In this document: positions 24,713-36,780 of the stretch, in pieces
How positions within the stretch are numbered: position 1 is the stretch's first letter
Layout of the letters: each line of letters begins with the position of its first letter
From: Antedon mediterranea
Taxonomy: Eukaryota; Echinodermata; Crinoidea; Comatulida; Antedonidae
Reading direction: 5' to 3'
DNA length: 64,000 nt
NCBI RefSeq assembly: GCF_964355755.1
Contig: NC_092677.1
Coordinates: 23,282,101 to 23,346,100 of the forward strand
Notes under the pieces: generated by a model
The model's database searches: none
What the model saw: the letters and a program-made list of their open reading frames with translations, nothing else
What the model was told of the DNA's origin: nothing
Position numbers and translations under genes: made by a program

Positions 24713-27700
24713 ATAATGCAACAATAAATTGTATCCACAGTTAATTTTCCATTTAATCATCCAAATAAAATACAATGGTTTTTTAAAAATTAAGAAATCA
24801 AATGAACAGCAACACTTGGGTGAGCAAAGAAGACAGAAATAAACACAATATGCTGTAATAGCACACAACAAAATCTTTGAAAGCAAAATCAGAGAGTTAA
24901 TCAAAGTTTAGAATTATGTGTCTTATCCGCTATCTAGCTGAAAGATCTTCCTTTCTCCCAGTTCTTATTAATATTGAATAATGATTGAATTTTTGGTCAC
25001 CAGGGAAAGAGAGTAGATTTATAGTGGAATGTTGATCATATCATACTACAGTACAGCTCAACATGTTTTTCATATTGGCTCTACTGTATACAACCAACAT
25101 GTTTACAATTCAGATTTCTTCCATTTAGTTCCTCATTTTAACACATGAAAACAATGTTAAGATTGTATGTTGAAAAATAAGCTTATGATACAATTTACTA
25201 CAAAAAAAACCAAAAACTATAAATATATGGATAAAATTCCTCGACAAAGTTTTTATACACTAGATGGTACGCTCGCTTCGCTCGTGTACCATCTAGGTCG
25301 TGCCCACAGATGGTTCTCGAATATATAATAATTTCAGCGTTAAAAAACTGGCGATTTCAAATGTACGTACAATAATACATGTCGTTTACACTCAGGAACG
25401 AAAATAGACACTGATTTATGTACTCAACTAAAATTAGCACCCTGAGAATTACTTCCGAAAGAGAAACTTGTCACAAAATGAGACCAATTGTTTAAGTCAA
25501 ATTTAAACAAACTTAATTTGTGTTTTGTATGTAACATTAGGGGTGAGGGGTGGGGAAGAGGATGGGTGCAAAGAGGAACAATTTTTAAATATATTAAATA
25601 TATTCTTTATCCATTTAGTAACGAAATATTAATTGTTTTCATGTTTTACAAATAATATATCACTAAACACAGTAAAACATTGCTATGTAATACTTTGTTG
25701 AAACTATCACCGTCTTAGTCGATTGAAATAGTACAGTACATGTAACGATACATCACTACGACGTGTATGTTTATATAATGTAAAACAATTTGTGAAAACC
25801 ACCTCTATTCGGGGAAAATCATAAAATCGATTTAATCGTCAATAAAAATTAAATTATCTAACTCAACTTTATTAGTAGGCCTAATGGTTTTCAATTGTTT
25901 CTTAAAGCCAATTCATACTTAAGTTGGTTCCTACCCTACCCACCAAAGTTGTTCTGCGTTTAGGGGATTTGATGCACCGTAGGCCTATCCTCTACTGGCT
26001 TTACAACGCTACTCATGCCAGTGAGGGAAGGGTGATGATGTGGGTGGTTTAAATGCAATAATAAAGATTTGTACATAATATACGGCGACTGAAAACGCTA
26101 GCTCATTATCCGTTAAAAAAAAATATATCCAACCTCTGCAGCACAGATTGAAAAAAAAAATGGATCGAATTTCTGTTATGAGTATACAGTACTTGCCTTT
26201 ACGACGCCTGAGGGAATAGACACTTGTGGAACAGAGATTGGAATGTTCCATTCATCGCAAATCAATACATTTGTATAAACGTATATTAAATCTATCAAAA
26301 TAGTATTTTTTAAAGAAAAGCGGCCTGTCTTCAACATTATGATGCTGTACTCGAGCTGTTCAACCGGTTTTCAGCCATTAAAAACAATTATCGTAGGAGG
26401 AGATAGGAAAATGCGAAGCATCCTCGTATTATTGTCTGTGGGTATTTTTCAAGACGGACATCCATTAGACAGTGTATACCACGATCGAAAAACACCCCTA
26501 TTTGGGGCAAATCATTGAACCTAAATTCGTTTTAATTGTCAATAACTAATTATCTAACTCAATTTAATTAGTAAACAGGGTTACATCAGGTGGTTAAAAT
26601 CAATACCGAGATTCTAACCAACTTTATATACCATCGAGTAAACATTCTAGAAAAAACGCGCGATTTACCGAATTTTGCCCTTACGTAAATTTATATATAG
26701 AAGCCAAAAAAAGTTGTTAACTTCACATTTCTTCCTTCATCAAATGTTGGGGCTGCACGACTTTGTTACTATTTTAGCTATTATATAAATAAAAATTGAA
26801 ATTGTTAGAAACAAATTAGGCTTTTTACAGTTTAAAAACTTCAAGTTAGGAAAGCCAAGTATCCATAAAAAAAATTCTATAGGCAAATCAACTTTCTTCC
26901 TACACAACCAAATAAATAAAATTATACCATAAAACATACAACACAATGCTTTAAGAACTGAATAAAACTACAAATAACAAACACATTCAGAACATTGACG
27001 CAAAAAGAGTGGATAACAATTTACATGCTAGTAACTTAAGACATTACCAATGACAGCGAATGACATTCTTACTAGATGAACTACACGTATTCCCAATTTA
27101 AGATATCTCACACAAATCGATAATGTCTTATTTTTACTGAAAAATTGCCGATTTGGGACATTAAACAGTTTTCTGAGTTGAGAGTAAGACCTCAAAAGTT
27201 AAAGTCTTTTAGTGATAATCATAGTTTATGTGCTTTTTGATTCAATTATCTGTCATGTACAATTTCCTTTTAATAAAAGTTGACTAAAAGTCTCCATATT
27301 TAAAATCAAACCATTAATAAATAAATTGCGGAAGCATTGGAAAATTGTTGAAGTGAAGTAGGAATAACAGCGCATTGCAACAGAAACATTTATTTTAGAT
27401 ATTTCAATTTAATGCAATAAAGTATCTATGAGATGATATAAAATGTTGTTAATTTTAAAACTGCATTTATTTTTATGAATGCACAAGATGATACTTTACT
27501 TCAAAATAACAATTTCTGAAGCTCAGCCAATTTGATTTTTAATATATTATTAATATAAATTAAAACCAATAAATGTTGATGTTTTATGAATTGTTCTTTT
27601 ATTTGTAGGCCTACAACTCGGTATTATGTGAATATGGAAAAAATGAAATAAACTTACTACATTGGACAAACGTCACATCACATACAAGGTTAATTGTTTT

Positions 27701-29483
27701 TGTTTCTTTTGTTTGTTGTAGTTTTATACATTTTTTTCTTTAAAAAAACTAAATTCTATAAAAAATCTTTCTTTGTTCTTAATCTTTTCCCTTATTTTTA
27801 TAGCATTTAGTGATCATACAAAAAGTGTTTGATTATCTTTTCAAAGTTTAATTACTATAGCTTATGATATTAAAGGATTTGGAGATGTAGGTTGAATATA
27901 TAGAAATACATACTGTATACATACGTTTGACTATGATACAACTGTTATTTAGTTAAGATTATAAATGAAAAATTATGTATACTTGTTAGTACTTATGCTT
28001 AAGATTAAATGGTTTTGATGACTTAGAAGGATACAGCTGATAAGCCCTTAGATAAGATAAATACAGATATTGATCCATGTCGGCAGCGTTGCCATGACTC
28101 AAATCTTCTTCATAATCAAACTACTTTTATATTCCAGATGGTCAATTTATTCAGAAAAAATGACCAGTATAAATATTTATACGTTGTTGAAAAACAAAAT
28201 TGAGGGTAAATCATATAATGCTTTATCATATTGATGATACTGTAGTATTTGATAAGAAAGCTAAATTTTTCGATCTCATATTTTTATTTTTATTTATTTA
28301 TTTGACCAATAAAAACAGATCAGGAATAAACAAAAGCGACCTAGGCCACTATGAATCAGTGAGTCTGTAATTATTTATATAATATAAAAATATACGAATT
28401 TGGTACAATTTCGAAAAGCACTATTTAAAATAAAATCCAATTACCGTATATTCTAAAGATTTTGACACCATACTTTCTGTGACTAGCGGTTTCCAATATG
28501 TAAATTATTAACAAAAGGCAGCCATTTTTAATTATGCAAATTAAGCAATATTTTCCAGTGTCCAAAGGAAGTTGTGTTCTAAAGTTTCAAAAGAAAAAAA
28601 CCTTTTCTTTTATTTCCCGGACTATATAATTTCAGGTTAAAAAAAAATTTAAAATCTAATCACTCATAGATCCGGAATGGAAGAATACACAAGAATATAT
28701 GGTATTCTGTTTGGCGCAGATTACATGAGAGAATTTTATTGTTAGGCTTTTACAGGGTAACTTATAGCATATATGCTTGAAGGAAAGCAAAAATACATAA
28801 CATGTGCATATATTTGTTGTAATTTCTTTATTAATGTTTATTGTTATATAAATAAAAAATTAGGTATTTTTGCAGCTGTGACTTTTCTTATAAATCATTG
28901 TTTAATTAAATGCAAAACAAAGATATATTAATATATTCAATTATGAAGCATGAAAAGCTCTTCCATTAAACAGTTTGTATTAAATATCCTATAATACAGT
29001 TATGCTCTCATATTTACAAATAACAAGCTCTTCTACTAACTGTTCACCCTCCTTCTGTAAATAATTAAATTCTTGGATTGGATTTATTTAGTAATTTGTT
29101 TAAAATGGGTACTATGGGTGATTTTTAATTAGAGGCTTTAATAAAAATTAAATCATGGTGAAAAGAAAGGCAATTATTGATATTGTCACTTTAAGTAGGT
29201 ATATACAAAATGTAATCAGAGTGGCGAGAACAATTTCACACCTTTGATGTGCATTATTATTGAATGTGAATTGATAGTAGTAATGTCTGAACGTGGTGGG
29301 AGTAAGGAAATGACAGGAATATGTGGAAAATGAGTACTAGAATTCTAATGAGATGATTCAAAGAGTAACAGATGAAACAACTCGGTCAAATCAATACAAT
29401 TGACAAAATGAAGTCCATACATCAAAAGCTGGCAACAAAAATGTACAAGAAGTTGTGGGAAAGATTCATCAGATTTCAATTTA
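24713..29483. other. Non-coding stretch with a few structured patches
   Basis: No exon found. A perfect 11-bp stem CTAGATGGTAC/GTACCATCTAG (25,260-25,270 and 25,286-25,296) closes a 15-base GCTCGCTTCGCTCGT loop. Two related segments, 25,795-25,875 and 26,490-26,576, share an ACCNCTATTYGGGG start and ATTATCTAACTCAA end, as direct repeats about 695 bases apart that may bracket an old element. A (TTTA)n start at 28,270 may be a retroelement edge. Confidence 0.4.
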
Positions 29484-29945
29484 TTGTAAATCTTCTAATA
29501 GTAGACCTAACCCCTCTTCTAATAGTAACCCCTCTTCTAATAGTAACCCCTCTTCTAATAGTAACCCCCCTTCTAATGGTAACCCACCTTATAGGTCAAT
29601 TTATAATAATAACCCACTACTCTAATAGTAACCCATGGGGTTACTATTAGAGTCACAAAAACTTATGATGCAGCCATATTTTGAAAATAAGGAGATAATG
29701 CATGTTGATCTCGGGAGTGGGGGAGGATTGAGTGTTTTTGAGTTTGTAAAATAAAGTTAGAGTTTAACCAAATTTGTTTATTCGTACTGTTTTAATATTT
29801 TGCTATGAGTTGCTGACCGGAAAAGTTGGGGTGGGTTACTATTTTCAGGTGCCTAATTAGTAATAGTTATCCCCCTTCTAATAGTAACCCACCCTAAAAA
29901 ACAATCAAACAATAATAACCAAGGGTTATATTAGAAGATTTACGG
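29484..29945. mobile_element. TA-flanked MITE with CTTCTAATAGTAACCC iterations
   Basis: The left end TTGTAAATCTTCTAATA and the right end (reverse complement) CCGTAAATCTTCTAATA are inverted and flanked by TA (29,482-29,483 and 29,946-29,947). Inside are four tandem and several isolated CTTCTAATAGTAACCC units of about 17 bases in both orientations. The CNGTAAATCT terminus resembles that of the 18 kb pogo-like element, so it is probably a pogo-related non-autonomous family. The ORF spanning the repeats is a repeat artefact. Confidence 0.6.
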
Positions 29946-30262
29946 TAGATGATAATTAATGTTGAGATAAATCCTTACTTGTAATTTTATTCTTACTAAA
30001 CCAGGAAAATATCTGTGGCTGTGTTCACCAAAAACAGGACGACAATTAGAACACAAATATCAGAACATAAAGAAAAATGGTAAACATGTTTGAGGTCTGA
30101 TCTAAATCAAGTAAAGTTTAAATAAAAAAAGTAACGCTACTGTAATAGCTATTAAAAAAAGGCCTATCATGGACAGACAAAACAAACACATCTTTTAATT
30201 TTAATAAATAAAGGCCTCCGAGACCAGAGACCACTTTTCTGTAACACTAATCAAAACAAATA

Positions 30263-30784
30263 CTGTAAAATCTCAAAAAGAAGCCCATTCTTTTAATAAT
30301 GGGTTTCTTTTAAAGAAGGGTTTCATTTTTAGATGGGCTTCTTTGCGAGATTACTTTTGCAAACTAAAGAGGGGCTTCTTTTTTAAATGAATTCCAAAAA
30401 TTTTGAGAAATTTGCTATAATAAATAGAATTTTTGAGAAATTGCCTCCAAATTGTACATATTTGTTATCAAAATACCATTTTAAACTGTAAAATAAATGT
30501 ATGATATAAACATATATTATATCTGCATCATGATCCTATTAAAAAAGTCTATCATGAAAAGAGGCCAGTGGGCTTAATTTCGAGAGTGGGCTTAATTTCG
30601 AGAGTGGGCTTAATTTCGAGAGTGGGCTTAATTTCGAGAGTGGGCTTAATTTCGAGAGTGGGCTTAATTTCGAGATTGGGTTGTTTTCGAGATTGGGTTG
30701 TTTTTTAGATTACTTTTGAGAATAAAAAAGAGGTCTTTCTTTGAGATGTACTTCTATTTGAAAGGAAGCACCCTAGATTTACGT
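30263..30784. mobile_element. TA-flanked pogo-like MITE with iterated GGGCTTAATTTCGAGAGT
   Basis: The left end CTGTAAAATCTCAAAAAGAA and the right end TAGATTTACG are imperfect inverted repeats next to TA. Both halves contain copies of the GGGCTTCTTTTCGAG unit that bounds the 18 kb transposon. At about 30,573-30,681 an 18-base GGGCTTAATTTCGAGAGT unit is repeated six times in tandem. No ORF; a deletion derivative of the pogo-like family is likely. Confidence 0.6.
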
Positions 30785-31266
30785 TACCTAAATAGCCATT
30801 AGTGATTACAACTATAAGAAATTTGAAAAAAAAAATACTAGGCCTAATAATAAAGTTAAAACACTACTAACACTTAGGCCATAAAATGGTCTGCCTCGGG
30901 GAGTTTCATAATGCCTTCCTGAACCCACCCTGATCATCCCATGGCATGGGCCCTGTTAAGAAAATGTCGCACACTCACAATCGATCACTGGATGGTGGTG
31001 TCATTCATCGGACCTGCACAAAGTCAAATTAAATTTAGCATTTTTTTCAAAAAAGCATACTCAAAAGTTCTATAAATAATAGTAAATAAAACTTACTTGA
31101 TCAGATATTTGTCTTGATAATGATATGACTATGACACAGGTAGTATCAAAGAACGGGATTAGGCCTACAATCAGTACGTCACTAGCTAAGAATTGGTATG
31201 ATAGTCTGCTGCACTGCACGCTTGCTGTACTACAAATTTATTATTGTGTACCTGGAAGATTATCCT

Positions 31267-31297
31267 CCATATATGGAAACTGCCAAACCATATATGG
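31267..31297 (+). promoter_or_regulatory. Paired CArG boxes, first promoter unit
   Basis: Two CCATATATGG boxes at 31,267-31,276 and 31,288-31,297, starts 21 bases apart. Both match CC(A/T)6GG, the site bound by SRF/MADS-box factors. Pairs at the same spacing occur at 31,968, 45,687 (degenerate) and 49,929. Function is inferred. Confidence 0.5.
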
Positions 31298-31967
31298 TTA
31301 AAGCTATAGGTGGCGCTGTATCATAACAAAAGCACGTGCGCATACAATGTTATTGTTGTATGTGTACTGTATGCAAAACAGCAAAACAATTGTAGTTCTA
31401 AGCCTATAGCTTAATTTTGCTTTGTGAAATTGTGTATTTATTATTTTTCTCCATGGTTGTAGTACAGTGTATAACAACCATGTAGCGATTTTGTAGATTA
31501 AGGCATCCGCTTCCGACATTCTTTGGCATTGTTGTCAAATCTTTGGCAAGGCCACATGGATTACACTGTACTGTAGTAGTCTATTTAGGCATACTTGCTT
31601 GGGAGTTTCATAATGCCTTCCTGAACCCACCCTGATCATCCCATGGCATGGGCCCTGTTAAGAAAATGTCGCACACTCACAATCACTGGATGGTGGTGTC
31701 ATTCATCGGACCTGCACAAAGTCAAATTAAATTTAGCATTTTTTTTCAAAAAAGCATACTCAAAAGTTCTATAAATAATAGTAAATAAAACTTACTTGAT
31801 CAGATATTTGTCTTGATAATGATATGACTATGACACAGGTAGTATCAAAGAACGGGATTAGGCCTACAATCAGTACGTCACTAGCTAAGAATTGGTATGA
31901 TAGTCTGCTGCACTGCACGCTTGCTGTACTACAAATTTATTTAATTGTGTACCTGAAAGATTATCCT

Positions 31968-31998
31968 CCATATATGGAAACTGCCAAACCATATATGG
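31968..31998 (+). promoter_or_regulatory. Paired CArG boxes, second promoter unit
   Basis: CCATATATGG at 31,968-31,977 and 31,989-31,998, 21 bases apart, in the second unit of the tandem duplication and about 400 bases before the copy 1 start codon. Confidence 0.5.
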
Positions 31999-32387
31999 TT
32001 AAAGCTATAGGTGGCGCTGTATCATAACAAAAGCACGTGCGCATACAATGTTATTGTTGTATGTGTACTGTATGCAAAACAGCAAAACAATTATAGTTCT
32101 AAGCCTACAGCTTAATTTTGCTTTGTGAAATTGTGTATTTATTATTTTTCTCCATGGTTGTAGTACAGTGTACAACAACCATGTAGCGATTTTGTAGATT
32201 AAGGCATCCGCTTCCGACATTCTTTGGCATTGTTGTCAAATCTTTGGCAAGGCCACATGGATTACACTGTACTGTAGTAGTAGCTGTTTAGGCATACTTG
32301 CCTGCCATTAAATAAAAACGACGCGATATTGCAGCAACACGTTAACGCCCATAGTCTTGAGTTGTACATCCAATTATCTGATACAAA

Positions 32388-35300
32388 ATGCATGTTTTTG
32401 TTGGTAAGTTTCAGCATAAATAAGATAGACTCTATAACTAATGCCTTGTTAAGTCTGTCTACAAACATAGGGCCCCATAGTATTGCAGACACACACATTA
32501 CTATTAAATGTCGATCAAAGTAGAAAGAAGACAAGTGCGTTGGAATTTCGTTTTTGCAGGAGTATTCATATAGGCAGCTAGAGTAAATTACGACCTAATT
32601 TTATTTGAAACAAATTAAGTATTTTAAATTCATACATTATTGAGTGTTAGGCTACACATTTTAAATACCAAAACCAGCAGACTTCACTAACATTATTTAT
32701 GGTGATTTTTTTTTTTCTTCCTACAGCTGGTGGTAGTGGATTCGTTGGATCATCAGTTTGTAAACTTTTACAAGAAAAAGGTCACACTTGGACTATTATT
32801 TCTAGGTCCACTGGTCCAAACAAAGTCTCATGGGTAGTAGAACATTTTATCAATATTCGACTCAACAATTCATGTTAAGGAAAACAAGGGAAGGAACGTA
32901 CAAATAGTGAATGAAGTATTGAAATATAACTTCTCTAAGTTAGACCAATGCCAAAAGGATCTTTCTTCTATAAACAGTGTTATATTGTTATTGTTGTTCA
33001 GTAGGGCTATTAGGCTACTATTGTTATTTTGTTATTTCTTATAATGGTTTACCATGTGTACAACTGGCTGTGGTAGGCAAAAGATATAATTTGGTTGAAG
33101 ACTTTTGAATATAAAATGTGTGACTCGCATCCAGATTGTTTAAATAATATAGTCAAATATTGGCAGAAGATTATATAAGTATTCTTTTAAGTTAAATAAG
33201 TTAAATAAGGAAAATAAGGAGTGAATGAAGTGTTTCGATTTTTTATTTTTTTCTGAAATACATAATCATTGTCAGGTTGGCTGCCATAGGGAATAATTCT
33301 TCTACATTGTTGTTTTAACTATTATTATTTTGTTTATTTCGTATATAGTTTACTTGTGTAAAACAGACTGTGGAGTAGGTGCTAGATATACAATTTGGTC
33401 ATGGAGTAAAGAATATTATTATTATATATATTATTCTTTTCTTTATGATTTGGTTGAAGACTTTTAAATATAACATTTCTGACCCACTACCAGATAGACA
33501 ATCTGAAAGATTATTTCTACTAAATATGTATATTTTTTCTCTGACAGTCTGAGTTAATGGAGAATGGTTTACCAGAATGTGATGCAGTAATTAATCTAAG
33601 TGGAGGAAATCCCTTCGATCCAATGAAAAAGTAATTGAAACCACATGATGATTGACTTTTCAACCTTTTTATATATTTATCATATCATAGCAGAAGAATG
33701 ATAACAATATAAACAGGGCCTATATGAGATAATTAACAAAGTATTAATTGCAGCCAGGCTATAAATATTATGTTTGTAAAAGCAATAATATTTCTCCCAC
33801 AAGAAGGTATGGGTTGATAGAACATAATTGTGATCATTTAATACGGTGCATCTCATTGCAATAACATAAATATGATATCTGATCTACTTTCTCAGTTAAT
33901 TTAAAAACCACACTAAATATATGTAGGGTGCTAGAGTCACAGGGTTCATTAAAAACAATGATGCAACTATGTAACATTAAACATGACATCATCACTGAAC
34001 GAGTTTACAATTGTTGGCTGTTGCCAAATATGCATTAAATTGTTGGCTGCATAGAAATTGAAATTCGTTGGCAACTGAGGTAGAAAATGTAGATGTACAG
34101 TATCTTATGCAAGTAAAAGTGAGGATTTAATAACAACTTGTATCACTTTCCCAGTAAGTATTAATTCACTAAATTTGTTGTTATTACAGATGGAATGAAG
34201 AGTTTAAGGATGAGATTATCAAGAGTAAAGTAGAACCTAACTCTAATATTGCCAAGTTGATATCGGATATGAAGCAGCCACCAAAAGTATTTGTATCTGC
34301 TTCTGCAGTTGGTAATATACTATACTACTGTAACAAACTATTACTGGAATGCAAAAATGTTAATTTTGACTAATACACAATTCACACGTACACAAAATAT
34401 AAACAAATGTAACACAAATTGTTACATAGATATCTTGCATGATAGCCTTTGGAGTTGCAATGCTTTCATGTTGTTTTGTCATGGTGTAGCAATGTGTTCC
34501 TTCGAAGTTACATCTTTACAGGAAAGATTACCAACTTTTCTAGATTTTACACCGATGTAACAAAAAAATCTTTCACACATTCGTATCAAGGTTACAATTC
34601 TTCATTTGTTTCCCTTTAAGAGACAAGGTACCCTTTGACCCTATGATAGGCCTACTGTGACAAGCAAATAATTTATCATCATTTCTACAATCTAATATTA
34701 TTATTACAACTTTTGCTACAAATCCATGAAATACATAACTATTTGTTGTTGCAAGTGTACTGTATACAATTTCATACTTTACATTATGGTTGTAAGTGTA
34801 CTCAGTATGGTGGACAAAAATACAATAAAACTGCACTAACAAATTAATTGATGTTATATTTTACTTTTTATACTTTTTAATTATTTATTAGGTTACTATC
34901 CACCTTCAAGATCTGCACAGTATACAGAAGATGACCCTGCAGGAACTGGTTACTTTTCGTGTCTGAATGCCGATAGCGAAAAAGCCGCAATGCAAGCAAA
35001 GTCTGATAAAACACGAGTTGCAGTTGTAAGAATAGGTATACTGTAGCTACATTTATTTTATAAATTTGATTTTTAGGTTGACAATATATAACACCTGAGT
35101 GTGTTCTTACCATTTTATGGCTTAATTGTGTATCATTCATGTTTTTTACTTGACAGAAAAGTGATATTGCTGGATGTACTAGTTACTACTACTACTAATG
35201 GAAATTCAGCTTCTTTTAAAACAATTTTAAATGTTCAGAATTTTCTGTCGCGGGAGGGTATAACCATTTTACTCCGCATACATAAGTCTACATATTTTTC

Positions 35301-35716
35301 CCACAGGTTCTGCACTTGGTAAAGATGGCGGTGTAATCAAAGAGATGAAATTAAAATTCCAACTCGGGTTTGGAGGTGTCATTGGCTCTGGTGAACAATT
35401 CTTCCCTTGGATCCATGTTGATGACATTGCTGGCATCTTTATTCATGTCATTGAAAATGATCACGTGGAAGGAGCGCTAAATGCCGCTGCACCGGGTGTT
35501 ACAACTAATCGTGACTTCACAAAAGCATTTGCCGCCGCTCTTTGGAGACCGTCGTTCTTCCCCCTACCAGAGTTTATTGTAAAGGCAATGTTTGGCAGTG
35601 AGCGTGCAGTTGTATTTCTCGAAGGATATAATGCACAACCTAAACGAACATTAGAAAGTGGTTATACCTTCAAATACACAAGTCTCACAGATGCAATAAA
35701 TGATATTGTTTTGTAG
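32388..35716 (+). CDS. SDR39U1: Epimerase family protein SDR39U1-like, copy 1 (complete, six exons)
   Basis: Atypical short-chain dehydrogenase/reductase of the SDR39U1/YfcH (TIGR01777) family; binds NAD(P), physiological substrate unknown. Exons: 32,388-32,403; 32,727-32,833; 33,548-33,630; 34,190-34,311; 34,892-35,035; 35,307-35,716. All introns are GT-AG and phases agree, giving 293 codons, equal to the human protein as I recall it. The start is the only ATG giving the family's short MHVFV beta strand before the split codon. Visible features: Rossmann glycine motif AGGSGFVG (residues 6-13), IISRS (29-33, likely cofactor phosphate contact), INLSGGN (56-62, where the family usually has NLxGEN), KVFVSASAVGYY (101-112), GSGEQFFPWIHVDDIAGI in exon 6, and a C-terminal DUF1731-type segment with LPEFIVKAMFGSERAV. 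The substitution of Glu by Gly in NLxGEN is odd. A duplicated promoter lies upstream and AATAAA 0.5 kb downstream. Confidence 0.93.
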
Positions 35717-36212
35717 AAAGTATTTAAATCATAAGGGAAAGTGAAAATAGCAACAAAAATTAATTTCCGTAACTAACTTTTTATTATGCGCTATTGCATT
35801 GCTCAGTTTTAGAGGGCCAGTTGACAGAAAGCTGAGCCCACTCTTGGTGAATGAATGAATGGAGCCACAGTTTACATTTGCTTGATTTATTTTAAAAAAT
35901 TCAGTTTAGTAGACAGCTTTACAAATTTGTATTGATATTTTTTTATTTTCACGCTTTAAGGTAGATAATTTAGCTGTAAACGGTGTAGTTCAATTGTAAT
36001 TGTTCTTAATTTCTAATAATGAAGTAGTATCACAAAATGTGTAGCGACTTGAGTCACGTTAGTGTCGCTTCGTAGCAACTTGCATGCACGGTATCATATA
36101 GATATTTAATTAAAATTTGTGTTGTAGTATTAATCAAGCAGGACCTTTTTATCATCTTACAAAGTAATAATAATTGTGATTATATTGTATAAGGTGTATT
36201 TTATTGGGTGTC

Positions 36213-36218
36213 AATAAA
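36213..36218 (+). terminator. Polyadenylation signal of copy 1
   Basis: AATAAA about 500 bases after the stop codon, in a segment conserved with copy 2 (AATAAA at 44,835). In copy 4 the aligned bases read CATACA. Confidence 0.55.
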
Positions 36219-36780
36219 CATAATTGGCTTACTTAAAACTGTTTTGTGTCAATGATGTATGTATATTGTATATTGTTCCCAGTCCTTTCAAATGCATATG
36301 GCTAGCCTACCTATAAACCTTCTCTGGCATTTATGTATATACAATTGTAATGCAAGGTAACTATGGACTCATAAGTTTACTTATGTCTTTGTTTGTTTGT
36401 TTGTGTTCTGCAACTCGATTTTGAATAAACTGATCACCCGGTTTGAGTAAATGTTGGCCATTTATTTTTCCCTCAAATATATTCCCAATCATATTCAATG
36501 TATAATCATAACAATTCATTAGGAAAAAGTTACCATATGGTAGATAATTGTTTACTACGGCTAAAAAAATGGGTATTGGAAACTCGGACTGAGCATGCTC
36601 AACCCCAAAGTTGGAGAAAAGTAGGCACATTGGATATGTGCAATAGATAGACTTATAGCAAAGAACTAATAACACGAAGTTCTTTGCTTATAGACTTAAT
36701 TAATCAACTTATTCCATTTTATATAATATATATATAAAAAAGAATATTTTATTTTTGTGCTTTTTTGTGTTTAGTAGTAA

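Larger units (their letters stand above)
30898..32300 (+). repeat. 702-bp tandem duplication upstream of SDR39U1 copy 1
   Basis: Two units, about 30,901-31,602 and 31,603-32,300, run head to tail with few differences (a short deletion near 31,685, single substitutions). Each unit carries the conserved paired CArG boxes and the GGTGGCGCTGTATCA motif also found upstream of copies 3 and 4. The duplication appears recent, as non-coding bases are nearly identical. It doubles the presumed promoter of copy 1. Confidence 0.8.

Noticed and set aside
29372-29650. A 92-codon frame with repeated LLIVTP
   Set aside because: It is the translation of the CTTCTAATAGTAACCC tandem repeat of a MITE.
31304-32220. 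Two near-identical 71-codon minus-strand frames upstream of SDR39U1 copy 1
   Set aside because: Their identity is explained by the 702-bp DNA duplication, they overlap the promoter block, and they resemble no protein I know.
34291-34842. Frames of about 89 codons in intron 4 of copy 1, repeated in copy 2
   Set aside because: They are intronic and recur only because the whole gene was duplicated; the first begins inside exon 4 in a different frame.
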